DNA of 64,000 bases from positions 1,240,001 through 1,304,000 of the forward strand of contig JABRWF010000002.1 of the NCBI GenBank assembly GCA_018343915.1, read 5' to 3'. Shown here piece by piece: positions 24,313 through 36,705 of this stretch. A program made the translations under genes and the position numbers. The notes under the pieces were generated by a model that made no database searches, was not told the origin of the DNA, and saw only the letters and a program-made list of their open reading frames with translations. Every line of letters starts with the position of its first letter. Position 1 is the stretch's first letter. Source of the DNA: Agroathelia rolfsii (Eukaryota > Basidiomycota > Agaricomycetes > Amylocorticiales > Amylocorticiaceae).

Positions 24313-25996
24313 ATGGTACACACCCTTGATTTGGATGCGCATTCGGATGCATCTACACGAAGAGCTCTTAGCGACCTTTCGCTCTCGGTGGCGAAGTGCA
24401 AGAAAATCGTCGTCGTCACTGGAGCAGGCATCTCATGCTCATGCGGCATCCCTGTAAGCCCTAATCGTCTCTCCTTTGTTCACAAAACCTCGCATACCTA
24501 CTGTTGGAATTTTATTTAGGACTTTCGTTCTTCGGATGGCTTGTATGCACTTGTAAAACAACAACATCCGGATGCTGTCCTGAAAGGACGAGATCTATTC
24601 GACGCGGCGCTGTTCCGCGACCCAACATCGACCAGCGTGTTTTATACATTTATATCCAAGCTCAAGCAGTCTATTGACTCGGCGAATCCTTCCGCCACAC
24701 ATCGCTTTATCAAGACACTCGACTCGAAAAAGAAGCTATTACGCTCATATACCCAGAATATTGATGGTCTTGAGGAGCGGGCAGGCTTGTTAGGCAGCTC
24801 CAGCGAGGAGGCCAAAGTGGCAGGTTTGAGTAAACTCAAAGTCAAACCGAGGGATGTGCGTAATGTACAATTACACGGTGACATCCATCGCGTGAGATGT
24901 ACACTATGTTCGGCAGACCTACCCTACGAGGAGTCTTATATGAACGCGTTTCTAGAAGGCGCGGCTCCTCAATGTCCCGAATGTGTCGCACGATGTGGGT
25001 CCAACTTTTCTACCATTCGACACGAGACATAATGTGTTGATATCGACTATATCAAAAATAGCCAAGGCTCGTGAAGAGCGTTCCGCGCGAGCACTCAAAA
25101 TAGGGACACTAAGACCTGCCATTGTGCTCTATGACGAACCACATCCCCTGGGCGACGTCATCGGCACCATCCAAACAGCCGATGTGGCGCGGAAACCTGA
25201 CATGCTCATCATCATGGGCACATCACTCAAGGTGCACGGGCTGAAGAAGCTCGTCAAGGACTTTGCTCGTGTCGTACATGATTCTGCACCGCGTCCAGGA
25301 GAAGCTTCCTCTTCCAAGACTGCAAAAAGCTGGATGGGCAAGGTCGTGTTTGTAAATAAGACGCCGCTAGGTGCGGAATGGAACGGGATCATTGACTACC
25401 ATGTCGCCGGTGAGACTGACAAGTGGTCGGAGAGGGTAATCGAGGACTGGAAGAAGATGCGTCCTGTGGACTGGGAGGTGCAACAGAGTCTCACGGCGGG
25501 AAAGTCGCCCATGCAGGTGATGAAACCGGGCCACGGATCAGCGAATGTGCTGGAAAAGAAGAAGAAGAAGAAGAAGAAGGGCAAGGAAGTGGAAAATATC
25601 CCGCCTCATGATAAAAGGGGCGCTATACAAAAGGAGTCTGCTAAATCGAAACCAACGAAAGGGACGAAGACTGCCCCTATCCCAATGCCACCGCCTTCAC
25701 CAAGTAAACGAAGGACATCGATGTCTCATTACTCAACTGGGGACGCGAGTCCGCCCAAAAAGCGGGACCTTTCCATGGACGAATCTGGCATCCTCTTTGA
25801 GGAAACACAGGAACCAGCCAAACGTGGACTGCTCTTCGGGGACAACACAAACATCCTGCCAGATCTGGTTGCGGATCCGTTCGATTGCCCGAAGGATGTT
25901 CCTGCTCGGGTGACGAGGTCGAGAGGCGTAGCCCAAACGGCCAAGAAACGGATGCTTGCGCGTTCCAAGTCCCAAGTATACGTCCAGGTACCATAG
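24313..25996 (+). CDS. HST3: HST3/HST4-type NAD-dependent histone deacetylase (sirtuin)
   Basis: Three exons (24313-24453, 24520-24994, 25062-25996) give 1551 nt and 516 residues. Sirtuin motifs are all present: VVTGAGISCSCGIPDFRS (NAD binding), SYTQNIDGLEERAG, the catalytic LHGDIHRVRC, zinc ligands CTLC and CPEC, and the late motif IIMGTSLKVHG. GTLRPAIVLYDEPHPLGD is typical of the fungal Hst3/Hst4 branch, which removes acetyl from histone H3 Lys56 in the nucleus after S phase. The region beyond residue 390 is a basic, disordered tail with a run of seven or more lysines (coded by AAG repeats near 25557) that can serve as nuclear localisation signal. Exon 3 acceptor choice fits the frame; the intron 2 donor is GTGGGT. 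Hst3 and Hst4 cannot be told apart by eye. Confidence 0.92.
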
Positions 25997-26211
25997 AACT
26001 GGATTCTCATGGCTCTTTTTGCACGTCGAGACACTTCATTGATTTTGTATTATTATCACTAATTGTTGCATAATGTTTGGTTGCTTGATATATGGACTGG
26101 TTAACCCGTAAATTCATTCAGATTGTGATGCTATTAAAAACCTGTGACACATGGTGGGGGAAATACAAAGATAAGAAAAAGAAAAGAGGCCTCAGCGAAG
26201 TTAGCATAAGT

Positions 26212-26912
26212 CTATTCGCTGATGAGCTCGGATACACTCCAATCCTCGAAACTGCCGTCAGGGAGATATCGTCTAATGATCAGAGGGATTTTTCGTTGGG
26301 AGAGTTCCTTAATGGCAATTTGCAGTGCGTCTGTTTCGCCGTCCAAGGGTACCAGTACAGGTGCGTTCATGCTATTGCATATTCACAATACCAATAAGCG
26401 AACTATGCGTCTGTGGTGCATATTCGACAATTACACACCTGATTTGCAGTGCTCGCGTGCCCAATATACGTGCACGCTCGTATTTGGTCAGATACGGTGT
26501 TGTGATTCGAACTGCATTCGGTTGTCGTTCGCCCTGTAATCCGGGACCGACTTGTGCGGGCTGTTCTTGCATTGTACCATCGGCCTCATAGCCATTAATG
26601 CCCTCTGGATCGTGGCCAGTGCCGTTTGCTCCCATATTTTCGTCAGCACCTAGCTCTTGCTCGCCCAGTAGATCATAGTTTTCATCCTAAGTTGCCGGAG
26701 ACGCATGATTGGGTTTACCCTGGAAGTTTTGGTGGGGGATTTGACCAAGGCTACGTACAATCGCATCGTCAACAAATCTATGTCAGAGTGCCAGGCTTGT
26801 ATTCAGCTTCTGAGAGTGGCAAGTGATGGTTCAAAAATGTGCAGTGCACACACCCTCCGCCTCCTCCGTAGTCATCATAGTCACCGCCGCCACCGTATCC
26901 GTCGTCAGACAT
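26212..26912 (-). CDS. RPO26: RNA polymerase common subunit RPB6 (ABC23)
   Basis: Four exons (26854-26912, 26759-26777, 26439-26686, 26212-26371) give 486 nt and 161 residues. The conserved core is unmistakable: [19 protein letters not shown] and [19 protein letters not shown], then [20 protein letters not shown] and [10 protein letters not shown]. The N-terminus is acidic and Gly-rich ([19 protein letters not shown]), as in other RPB6 proteins where this tail is variable. RPB6 is shared by RNA polymerases I, II and III and helps hold clamp and core together. Exon 2 is a 19-nt microexon encoding FVDDAI. It converges with the HST3 gene, with 215 bp between stop codons. Confidence 0.95.
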
Positions 26913-28697
26913 ATTTCAAAGCAGAGTAGGAATGTGCTCGAGCACAAGCGAGACCGCAAGATACAAGCGTGGAAAGCTTTCTTGGAGGCTTGTCTGACAC
27001 CGAGAGAGGTGCGTTAGATGCAAGAGAAAAGCGTAGAAATGGCTGAGTTTGAATGTCACTAGCCTTGCTTTTCAGCTTCAAGTACCAACTTGGCAAATCT
27101 AACTTCGCATTCAACTCTGAATAATGTAACTGGATCTGAACTGACTCGAGTTAGTAAATCACGTATAATGCAGACATTTATTACGAGCATGCCGTCGTTT
27201 CCAATCTTTTGGGTCACCTTGTCTAAGCAACAGCGAGACTATCTTACAAACTCACACTAAACTCTAGTCCGGAGGTAGCGAACTATCCCAACACATGGCC
27301 TCAAGTATCTTGCCATTACGATGGGAATGTCTATCCGTAACGCCGCTGCCGGACTAAGTTACTAAAGTTTAAGACGACAGGACTTGTGTCTCGAGCTGAG
27401 CGACAGTATTGGCTCTCGAGTTCAATTGACTCAAAAAAATGACCCATCTATCATATATTTGACGTTTCTATCATTCCACGTCATCTACTCTTCTATCGTA
27501 CACAACCAGTGACTAATACAGTACGAAGCAAATGGCTTGGTTGGTCTGAACAGAAGTTACACCCTCATTTCATCGTAGCGCTTCAGAATCTACGCTCTTC
27601 CATACGCTCAATATCTAACCAAAAGCAGATAGACGTATCGTATATGATGTTACTTACTTTGCCTTGTTCGCTCCAGTGGGTAATCTCTCCTCCGGCTCGG
27701 ACGCAGATCATGCTTCGATTTTAGGCAACAAATCTATCATATGTCACTTGGCAGCGAATACGAATACGTCTCAATGTCAAGTGCATTTATTGGACAGGGG
27801 CAACCGAGAACAGCAGCATGAGTGATGTAAATTTTGATTTTCATGCAATGGCTGGAAAAATACCTTCCCAGTTTCTCTATCAATCGAGACGACGGGCGTC
27901 GGCGGCGTTCATATCACCTGTACAACAAGACATTGGCTTGAAAAAGTCCTATTTCAGTCATAGTTAGTCATCCATCAAAGTTCTGTCATCACACCAACAC
28001 TTATTCCCCCGATTTTTACGCAGATCGCAGGTGTTTCAGGGATGTAGAGCGAAGTTGTTTACAATGTACGCTGGACACGTTAAGCACAGCTGTAGGATGA
28101 AATCTTTTTTTTTTTTTTTTATTTGCAACTCATCCAAATCAGCCAGAACCATGTGCAACAGAGAGAAACCAGGTGAAATATTGTGGGTCCGTGGCGGGTC
28201 CGTTGATTTCGCGCCACAATGCCTTTCAACATACATACCTACCCAAGACGCCCGTTGAAGGGATTAGTATTACTCGGTGATACGCATGCTCATATATGCA
28301 ATAACAGCCCTCAGATTAAATCGAATTAGTGCAAGTGAGGTTGCTAGACCCATGCAATGAACGGAGTTGAACTGGCTGCGGCTACAAGTGGCTATAGATC
28401 AGCAAGCTCAAGCTCTCTGTCTTTCATACCTCTTCGCCGCCCGGTTTCCCTCCCAGTTTCCGTTTTTGTAAAAGGACACGAAAATCCATCATGGAAGGCC
28501 GGGATCATTCCCCATCCGTCCCCGTTCTCCGGTCGTCCTTTTTGAGCAGAATTTCGCTGCGTTTGCTCGTCCTTGTCCTCTTTCCTCCTTCTCTACCATC
28601 TACTTGCACAATCTGCTCATCCAATTGCTCATATACCTGTGCTTGGTATTCCTATTCCTCCTGAACACCCATCCCAGCGAACCACGGATTGATCTCC
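26913..28697. other. Mostly unassigned intergenic stretch
   Basis: Apart from the doubtful fragments at 27062-27725, this 1.8-kb interval shows no gene I can support. It contains a T16 homopolymer near 28106 and a C/T-rich segment from about 28440 to 28640 that is probably the promoter and 5' leader of the RRM gene. Confidence 0.4.
27062..27725 (-). other. Possible fragmentary gene, unassigned
   Basis: Several short open segments on the minus strand look coding in composition. One is MICVRAGGEITHWSEQGK, ending at a perfect GTAAGT donor near 27663. Another frame includes GVTDRHSHRNGKILEAM near 27310-27350. A third open stretch of about 54 codons ends EVRFAKLVLEAEKQG and a TAG near 27062. I could not join them into one frame with convincing splice sites. 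They may be a gene I mis-splice, a decaying gene, or chance. No family is recognised. Confidence 0.25.
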
Positions 28698-31600
28698 ATG
28701 TCTTCGCGTCCAAGATCTTGGGGAACCCGTTTCGACGCGTTGCCGTCTTCACCTCTTTCATCCGCTGACACATCTCTGCCGTCACACGCAGACGAGAAAA
28801 CACCAGAACAAGCTAAAACGCCAGTGCCTTCGACTGTTCGAGATGGTTTGTTGTCCCAAAGCAAGCCCCGTATTCCGCAAGAGGCGACCATCTTTGTCGG
28901 AAGGTACTTCATCAGAACATCGCCTTTTGATTTCTTGTACTCAGCACAGACATTTCACGTAGTCTACCTCCTGAAATTGATAACCAGGAGATCTCAGAAC
29001 TCCTTGTTAATCATTTGAAACGATACGGCGAGACATTCATCGTCAAGGTGGTACGTGATAGTCGCCGCCTCCCTTGCGCTTTCGTTCAGTGTCAGGTATG
29101 CAGTAATTCTCCGATACCCAAGCTCATGTATATTAACGTTCACTCGCTTTCAAGGACGTGCCATCAGCCTCTAGACTTTTTGAGGCAATTGAAGCCGATC
29201 CGCCTCCTCCCTTTATGGGCAGAATGCCTCGCTTTGAAAAAGCCCGGGCATTTCGCTCCCTCTTATTATCCTATCGGTGTGGACTACTCATGTTACACGA
29301 TAGCCTCGGCTGACTGTGCTCTACAAGTGCTCCCACTCAACTGATACGCATTCCATCTAATGAAGAAGAAAATTCCGAAGGACCTGACAAGCACACTATC
29401 GTAGACATAGAACCTGCTAGCGACATGGCAATATATCGTCAATTGGGTCAAAGGTATTTTGGCTCTCTGCCCTCCATAGTACCCAAATTTGAATGAATAT
29501 ATATATGCAGGTTCTATTCTATAGAATATAATTATACGACTTCCGGTGAGGAAGTGCTGGATTCGCTGACCCATATGCAAAATGTTCTTTATCTCTCGCC
29601 CTTGAAGTACGATGAGGATGTGAGTTGCTTGACTATATGCGCATCTATTGATTGTAACAGAGTCGTTCTATAGACTCTGCGAGCCATTGTTTCTCACTTT
29701 GGCCCATTGGAACATTTTCATTCTATTCAGCCGGTGGAATCTGGTGAGGACCACCCAAAATACATCTGACCTCATTTCTAATACTTGGATTTAGATACCG
29801 TAGATTCCGCTTCCACGTATCCACATCCTCACGATGGACCTCGTGCTCAGAACATGGATACATCGTGCTGGGAGGTAAAATGGGAACATAGGGAAGATGC
29901 CTTGAGCGCATTGGCTGTATGTCTGATCTATTTCTCAACTTAGTTTACATTGAAGCTTACAGCATTTTATAACAGTCACTGCGTCGGGTTCCGCATCTCA
30001 CTGTAACGTGGGCACGCGGACCACCTCCTCAATCACCAAGTACTCCCGCTCGTACTCAATTCCCAACGATAGCTTCTGGTTTGATTGGGCACACTCCATC
30101 GAACATTTCGGTCGAGCTTCAAGGCCCAATCTCTCCAGAATTGTCTAGTCCATTATCCTCGAAAAGAAAAACACTACTCTGGTCGGACGAAGAATGTCCT
30201 GCAGTGGCGGATGCCAGTGCCCGCCTGGGCTCGGAACAGACCGCCATGGTTGATGCGATAAGAAATCTTTCTTTCAAAGAGTAAGATTTCCTCTGTACCT
30301 CTCGTGCTCGTATGAGCTCACCGGAATTTTCGTATAGGTCATCTGGTGCCTATTCGATGTCTTCGAACATCATTTCTCCGTCAGATAAGATCGGGATATC
30401 GTCAACATCTAGAAACTTCGCACGCAGAGATCTTACCTTCGCACCGAAGCAGGCATCCTTATCTGTGAAACCGGGCTCCGATGCCGTCGACACATCTAAA
30501 TTGGATAGTCTTTACAGGTTTGGCACGGTCGGTCGGCGTACCGGTCGAGATCTTCTCGGGCAGGAGCAAGAAAATCGACCCATCGAGTTAGACCTATTCT
30601 CCATTTTTGTTGGCGGGTTGGACGTATCAGGAATTGCACAATGGACCGAAGAAAAGCTGTGCCAACATTTCTCTCGTCATGGAGCGATTGAAAACGTCAA
30701 GCTGGTTATGCCTAGTGAGCTGATTATCATTTGGACGTCTTCTTGAAAACAGCTCATGTGTGCACTTCCGCAAATTAGAGCTGCCCGGACGCATGGGGTT
30801 TGCTTTCATCAAATTTGAGAGTTTGGAGGGTGCAAGACGCGCGGTGATTGAAGAAGTACGTTTTTATATAAATGCCACTTTCTTTCTTCGCAGCTAACGA
30901 GTTTTATAGCACAATCGACTTGTCCATGGTCGGTATATGCGTGTTCAATACTTGAATCGCGCAGAAAAACAAGGGTTCCGTGAATATGGAAGGCTTGGTG
31001 ATAGATCGAAACTCGAACACGAAAATGTTGGCCCCCTCCGTGTCATTGAAGACATCAATGCCACCAACGTCAGCATTTCCGGACAGAGTCCGGTAGTACT
31101 TGACACGCCACGCGCTATGAATGCACCATCTCCAATATTCGAGGGTCAAATACAGACGTTCCATCCCACAGCTACTATGCAACATCATACTGATATAGAC
31201 GACCAAGCATATGCTAACCAAGCTCTGGTAGTGGACAGTTCCGGGATTGAAGGTGCCCCTCAAAATAGCTCCCACATCGACGTTGACACGCACGACGGAG
31301 ATGAGAACTCGCTATTTGATCCAAGTCGGAGGCCATCATCACCCAACCCGGATGCTTCGTATTCCACACGGTCCCCTTTGGTCAACAAGACTATCCCAGT
31401 GTTCTCCGATTACGTTGAGGAAGATATTAGTATCAAGGGCGTTGAAGGCGCCACTATTTCGTCGACTGTCCCCCAATCATCCCAGTCCGATGGATCCAAC
31501 ATCGGCGTTCCTTCTTCCCCGTCTGCAGATCAACGTCGTCGCATTGGAAGCTATGTTCGCGAGATTCCCTCGGCACCGAGCACCCCTCACACGCCTTCAG

Positions 31601-32568
31601 CCTATTCGTCGGCGCCAACCAGTGCGTCTGGTGGCCAGGGCCCTCCTGGTTTCCCTCCTCCGTATCCCCATTATCACGGCTACTCCGGACCCTATCTTCC
31701 ATACATTTATCCGGCTCCGTACCCAGGGTTCTCTCATGGTGCTTATAGTGTCACGCCAACGTCATCCACGCACTCTCTTCAATTCAGTAAGAACAACGGT
31801 ATGCAGCTCGGACTATCTCCCATGCATCCGTGGACTCAAGTACCTGTATGTTTTTCATACCCTTTACGAGCGATTGTGTTTCTGATCAGGTTCGTATAGC
31901 CTTTCATGCAGTACTCTACCTACGCTCCAGCAATGGGGAATGCTGATCACCCAGTGCCTCCTGCCCCTCCATTTGTTCCTACCGGCTTTGTTCAAAGTCC
32001 GGAGGGGGCCATGATGACTGTCTATCAACCTAATGTCATGCCGCACTACGTAGCCGAGCAACAGCATGTGCACGCCATGAGCCCTCCCGAATTTATGGGC
32101 TGGCGTACAGGCCCACTGCCTCCGCAGCCAGGATATCCAATGGCTCAGCCCATCCCGCCTCTATCCCAGCCGTTGGATCTACAATCTAATCAAGGCCAGA
32201 TGCACGCGATGCCGCCCATGGTCCCTTGGGCATCTTGTCCCCCATCGATGAATGTCGCGCTTCCGTCAACACCATCCCAACCGTATCCTTCTGCGCAATC
32301 AGGAGTTCATGACACACCTCCTTTCACTCCAATCAAGAGCCATCGCGGTCGAGGTGGTGGTGCCCATAGTTATGACGGCGGTCGAGCGTTTCAATCTGGG
32401 GGAATGACGGCCCATAGTGAAGGTCACAAGCGACCAAGTTCTGGGTTTTATCGTCGTGGTGGGAGAGGTGGACATCAGCATGGCCGTCACAACGCGCAGA
32501 GAAGTTTCTCCACAGGACCTGGAGGAAGTTCCTTTGATCATGTGGCAAACCATACTCCCAAGCATTAA
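28698..32568 (+). CDS. Large multi-RRM RNA-binding protein with RGG-type tail
   Basis: Twelve exons (28698-28903, 28963-29095, 29155-29276, 29328-29453, 29511-29619, 29674-29743, 29795-29916, 29976-30280, 30338-30714, 30779-30855, 30910-31845, 31900-32568) give 3252 nt and 1083 residues. A first RRM starts at ATIFVGSLPPEIDNQEISEL. A degenerate one lies around NVLYLSPLKYDED to VKWEHREDALSAL. A clear one is LFSIFVGGLDVSGIAQWTEE, with RNP1 GRMGFAFIKFES and HGRYMRVQYLNR. The remainder is low-complexity Pro/Ser/Gln/Met sequence, ending in RGRGGG and YRRGGRGGHQHGR repeats. The protein is probably a cytoplasmic mRNA regulator, perhaps related to fission yeast Cip-type RRM proteins, but I cannot name an orthologue. 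All exon phases agree. Confidence 0.85.
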
Positions 32569-33117
32569 GAAACCTTTTTTTTTTCTTGGTAGATGTGTGA
32601 ACTGAAGCCCCATTCATGTGTCTGTTGGATCGATCTTAATGGTCCCCATCATGGACTAGCTTTTATTCGTTCTTTAGACTTCAAAAACGCATCCTTTCTC
32701 GTTGTTTTTTAATTTTTATCATTTTCCTGTCTTCTTATATCTTCGCTTCCTGCTCTTGTCAGTCTTTCCCATCATCATTTATCGACTATAACCAAAAAAA
32801 AAAACCCATCACTGTCATCATCATTATCGTTTTTTAAAATCTTTTAATTGTAACAATATTACCATTGTTTGCTTCTAATTATGCACACATTACTATACCC
32901 ACACCGTCATTCCTGTAGCCTAATCGTTCTCATTTCTCCTATCGGACTTTCCTCGCCTTGCGCTGTTGCTATACCTTGCACTTTCACGGCACGGACACGT
33001 TGAGCTGCGCAAGATTATATCTCCTTTCTTAGTTTATAATACACGTTGTTCATAAATTGTCTATATATAAAAACAAATATCATCGTTACTTGTATTGTTT
33101 TTCATCTGTCCTGTGAT
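32569..33117. other. Convergent 3' region of RRM gene and lipase gene
   Basis: No coding sequence. It is T/C-rich on the plus strand with A10 and T runs (near 32577 and 32797) and probably holds the 3' UTRs and poly(A) sites of the two converging genes. Confidence 0.55.
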
Positions 33118-35017
33118 CTATGGAAATTTCTCTATCCGTGCAGCCGGGTGAGAATCTATATCTATCGCCCGCAACCACTGTCCGATGTCCCTCCAGAAGG
33201 TAAGTTGACGTTGGTCACCGTACCACTTCGGTATGAGCGACAGATGGTGGGCGTTTTGAAGATGATAGACATGCCAAACCCCTGGTTTGGGAAGACACGC
33301 CTGCCCAGCGTATCTCTGGATTTTATCTTCGGGTAAACTCTCGCCTTTTTCAGATACTTCTTGGCACAGCTCCTCTTCCGGGTAACAATAATGATGACAT
33401 GCTGTAACACTGGGAATGTGTGTGCACGCAAAATAGGTGAGCAAAAGGCGTAGCATAAATGCATATTCACGTGCATACATCTCACCTGCATGAGAGCGGA
33501 TGCCATTGAGAAAATAGGGGTACGACGCCGTCGTTAGCACGTGTTGCCCATTCTGGAATTTCATCCTCCTTTTGCGGCCGTGATCTTGTGTCGTTCGCGG
33601 GTGATGACGGAAATGGTAGGACGGTGCCAGTGGATGAGGTGGAAGTACAAGTGGAAGCAGAAGTAGTACTACAAAGCCATGAAGGCATTGGGTGGATCGT
33701 AGTGAAGTCGAAGGTAGCCATGATGCGCGAGGTGAGACGGAATGTCAGTGCTACAAAGAGGGATAGGATAGCAGATACAATGTGGTCAATATTAATGATG
33801 CTTTGCCAAGTTGACCGTTTCCACGCTTGATTGGTGTCTTTTGGACGGTTCATCCCTGGCCCAGAGGCTAGATCCGTAGAAGGCTGTTTTTTTTTTTTTT
33901 ATGAAAAGAGTGCGATTCAGTATTTGGAGAGTAAACGGATAAGCATACACCCACCAGAATGCAAGCAGAATAACTCCTGTAATACGTATTCCTATTTACC
34001 TTACCCTCACCTTGTCCATACTCGCGCTCGTCCGTAGCGCGGAATGTAACATCATAAGGTGCCGCGTCTTCACCCTCGCCCCAGTCGCTTCGATGGAGCT
34101 GGCTCAGTAGCGAGGGTAGAGACGCATGTGGATAGGCCAGCCGACGCGAATGCACATGCAGGTCGAGTACGGCGGGCAGGAAGGGCGTGAGGTATGCAAT
34201 AATGTGCACGAACTTGAGGAGGCACCAGCCGGCGCTGAATGGGCGCACGGCGGGAGCAGCATCCGTACGCTCACCGAGAGTGTAGACGAGTTGAGTGCCG
34301 CGAAAAGGGGCAGAGACTATTCATTCATATGTTTGTAGATTTCATATACGAGAGAAATTATACAAAGCCTACCTGTAGTGATGGACTGAACCATGTCGGG
34401 ATGATATTCTGGTCCAAAGAATCCGGTGGAGATGAGCCATTGGAGCTTGGTGATAGTAGGGCCTCCCTAGGGAAGTAGTTATAGTACACCTTATAGCCAT
34501 GTTTTACAGATGATACACACAATCGAGTGTCCAAGGAAATGTAAAGGCTTGTCCTTAGACCATTCCGGGTATAAACCAGGGAAAATGTCTTTACCCCATC
34601 GACCGTGCCTATACTGGCTCGCGTGCTCTTGACCATAGTCAACTAAAAAAGATTGATGGGAATGACCATGATCTTTAGTGAGGACTCAAGGCGAAGAGGA
34701 ATTACGTTACTAGCACTAACCAGTGCCTCCTTTGAGGGCATAGAAAAGCTCGCATGCGCGGTCGTGTAGCGAGCTTACGGGTCCCACACTGGACCAATGA
34801 CTTTAGAGACCATACCAGATTCCACGGAAAGAAAGTGGTGCTTCTACCTTGCAAAGATTACTTGTCTTGGTATGCCAGAAGAACTATCATTCAAATATTC
34901 CTCGAATTTACCCCACAGAGAAGCGACGGCGGCGCCCAGAAAGCCCTCTACTATCACAAGTGGGGGTGCACCTGGTTTGTGGTGCCCTGAAGAGAACACA
35001 AGTGCATTTGGCTGCAT
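33118..35017 (-). CDS. GHSxGG-type triacylglycerol lipase (alpha/beta hydrolase)
   Basis: Seven exons (34848-35017, 34721-34800, 34521-34642, 34373-34466, 33951-34316, 33486-33750, 33118-33409) give 1389 nt and 462 residues with all phases matching. The N-terminal strand is PPLVIVEGFLG. HWSSVGPVSSLHDRACELFY and KGGTVDYGQEHA follow. The nucleophile elbow HFLGHSIGGPT is split by intron 3. ITTVSAPFRGTQLVYTLGE, the Asp-bearing WGEGEDAAPYDVTF and NDGVVPLFSQWHP come next. The catalytic His region is HVYHLQNAHHLSLIP. This order matches the fungal relatives of staphylococcal-type lipases, which hydrolyse acylglycerols. No signal peptide is seen at this start, so the enzyme may be intracellular or an upstream exon may be missing; the start is the least certain point. 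The 200-nt intron 5 contains an A14 run. Confidence 0.87.
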
Positions 35018-35549
35018 TTTAGACTTAGTTACGAGTACAGTACATGTATCAGAGACAACAGTCAAATGCCTTGATAGCCTGAGGACCCGGTACGCGAATT
35101 GCTATGACATCAGATGCAGGCCTATGATCGAGAACGAGGCATGAGATCTGTTGCTACCAGGGTATAAATCATGATCTTCAATCTTTAATAATAACCAGAG
35201 GGCATGGATTCGAAACAATGAGGAGCCATGGACCGGCGTGCCTGCGATACTGTAGGTGGTGTAGCACTTGAAATCGAAAGGGGCTCCACTCACACTTAGT
35301 TTCACAAGATCACATCTGCCCTATAGGTGGGACACGTGATTAATAGCACACGACCGAATTTTAAGCTGACCACTACTTTAATTCCATTCATTACAATCAT
35401 TCTACTCTTGCATGATGTTTACAAGATTTTATTTTCAAGTTATATCGTAGTACACAAGTCAATGTACAGGATACAATACATGAATTATACATGCATGACT
35501 GTCATCGCTTCATGACGTTCATTTTCTTTCATTATGACAGTTACCCACA

Positions 35550-36705
35550 TCACTGAACCTCACGCTCTGACGTAGGCGTACGTTCGTAGTACCAAACCTC
35601 AGGGCCACAGTAGCTAGTTGTTGTTGAGTTGATGTTCTTGAAGTGGCCATATTGTTCCTTGACTCAAACATCAGCACGACCACATTTTCTCATTGACGAA
35701 AAAAAAAAGGCTTACAGTGCCGTAGACGTGGCTGAAGTACCAGACCTCCTCGAGAACAGTACCGTTATTATAGCATCCAAGATAGGGGATGGCGCCTGTC
35801 TGCGACTGCAGCGCATTGATGATTTTGTCGTAGGAATACGTTGTTTTGTTCGAGGGGACGATACCGTATCTGAAATCAATATCTACTTCGGAACGATGTC
35901 CTTCTTAGAAGAAGGAAAAGTGAAACATACGCAGCAAGCATATCATAGGTAGGATATTGCTTGAATGCACGGATGACAGAATCATAGAAGTTGATCACAT
36001 CCTCGTGTTTCTTGTAGTCGGGCCCATAGCAAGCTACATCGAAGGTGGATGTGCAAGTGGCATGTTTTGAGAACTTGAATAACGGAAAGGACCTTAATGA
36101 ACCCTGATTTATAGATCTCGACTATGTAATAAGATAATACCTCATGGCCCCAAAAATACCAGTTGGGAGCACCCTGATTAATCCAGTACGTGTTCACTAT
36201 CGCCGTTTTGTGAATATTTTCTCTATCATGGTTTATCGCGGGAAAATGACATACTGTACGTAAGCAAATCATAACGTCCAAAATCAGTTAGGAAAGTGGA
36301 CACGGGCGGGCCAGTGTAAGGCGGCACAGTGATATTGCCAGGCAGTACAGCAGGTGAAGGGGTAGGATCATATTGCCTCGATAGATCACAGTAGGAGTTG
36401 TAAGAGCCATCGCAATTATCTGGCCACAAGCCATGGATAGTCCAACTGCGCTTAGGAAGAAGCTGGCCCTCAGACTCAAGGCCAGTGTAGGTGCTCCAGA
36501 ACTGCGTCGCCAGGACTTGTCCGCCAGGCGTGGGCGAGCAGCAGGTATTCTGGATCGTTGTCGTATTCTCGCAGGAGTAGAAAGACGGCTGGTCGAGGCA
36601 GCTTGTGATGTTCGGGTACGAGGTCGTCACGGGGGGCAGGAAACTGAACTGGGCGAGCGCACCGGAGGTGGCTGCAAGCACGGACAACAAGCTGAGGGCG
36701 GTCAT
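35550..36705 (-). CDS. Secreted ribonuclease T2
   Basis: Five exons (36255-36705, 36141-36196, 35931-36073, 35716-35869, 35550-35657) give 912 nt and 303 residues. A signal peptide (MTALSLLSVLAATSGALA) is followed by a cysteine-rich N-terminal part with TCCSPTPGGQVLATQFW. The two active-site segments are intact: CAS I SWTIHGLWPDNCDGSYNSYC, and CAS II WGHEFSKHATC spanning the exon 2/3 junction. Both catalytic histidines and the Glu are present. Family cysteines continue to GCYNNG and SYCGPEVWYY. The enzyme is an extracellular or vacuolar endoribonuclease that cuts single-stranded RNA via 2',3'-cyclic phosphates, probably for nutrient release. The C-terminus ends shortly after the core, without the long extension of yeast Rny1. 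Confidence 0.95.

Noticed and set aside
33486..33750. Separate small gene starting at an ATG near 33721.
   Set aside because: The sequence fits the lipase family in order (LTSRIMATFDF to NDGVVPLFSQWHP) and joins in phase to the upstream exon, so it is internal to the lipase.
33868..34248. Hydrophobic reading suggesting a short membrane protein ending in a lysine run (minus strand).
   Set aside because: The frame belongs to exon 5 of the lipase up to 33951; beyond that it runs into an intron whose A14 run creates the lysines.
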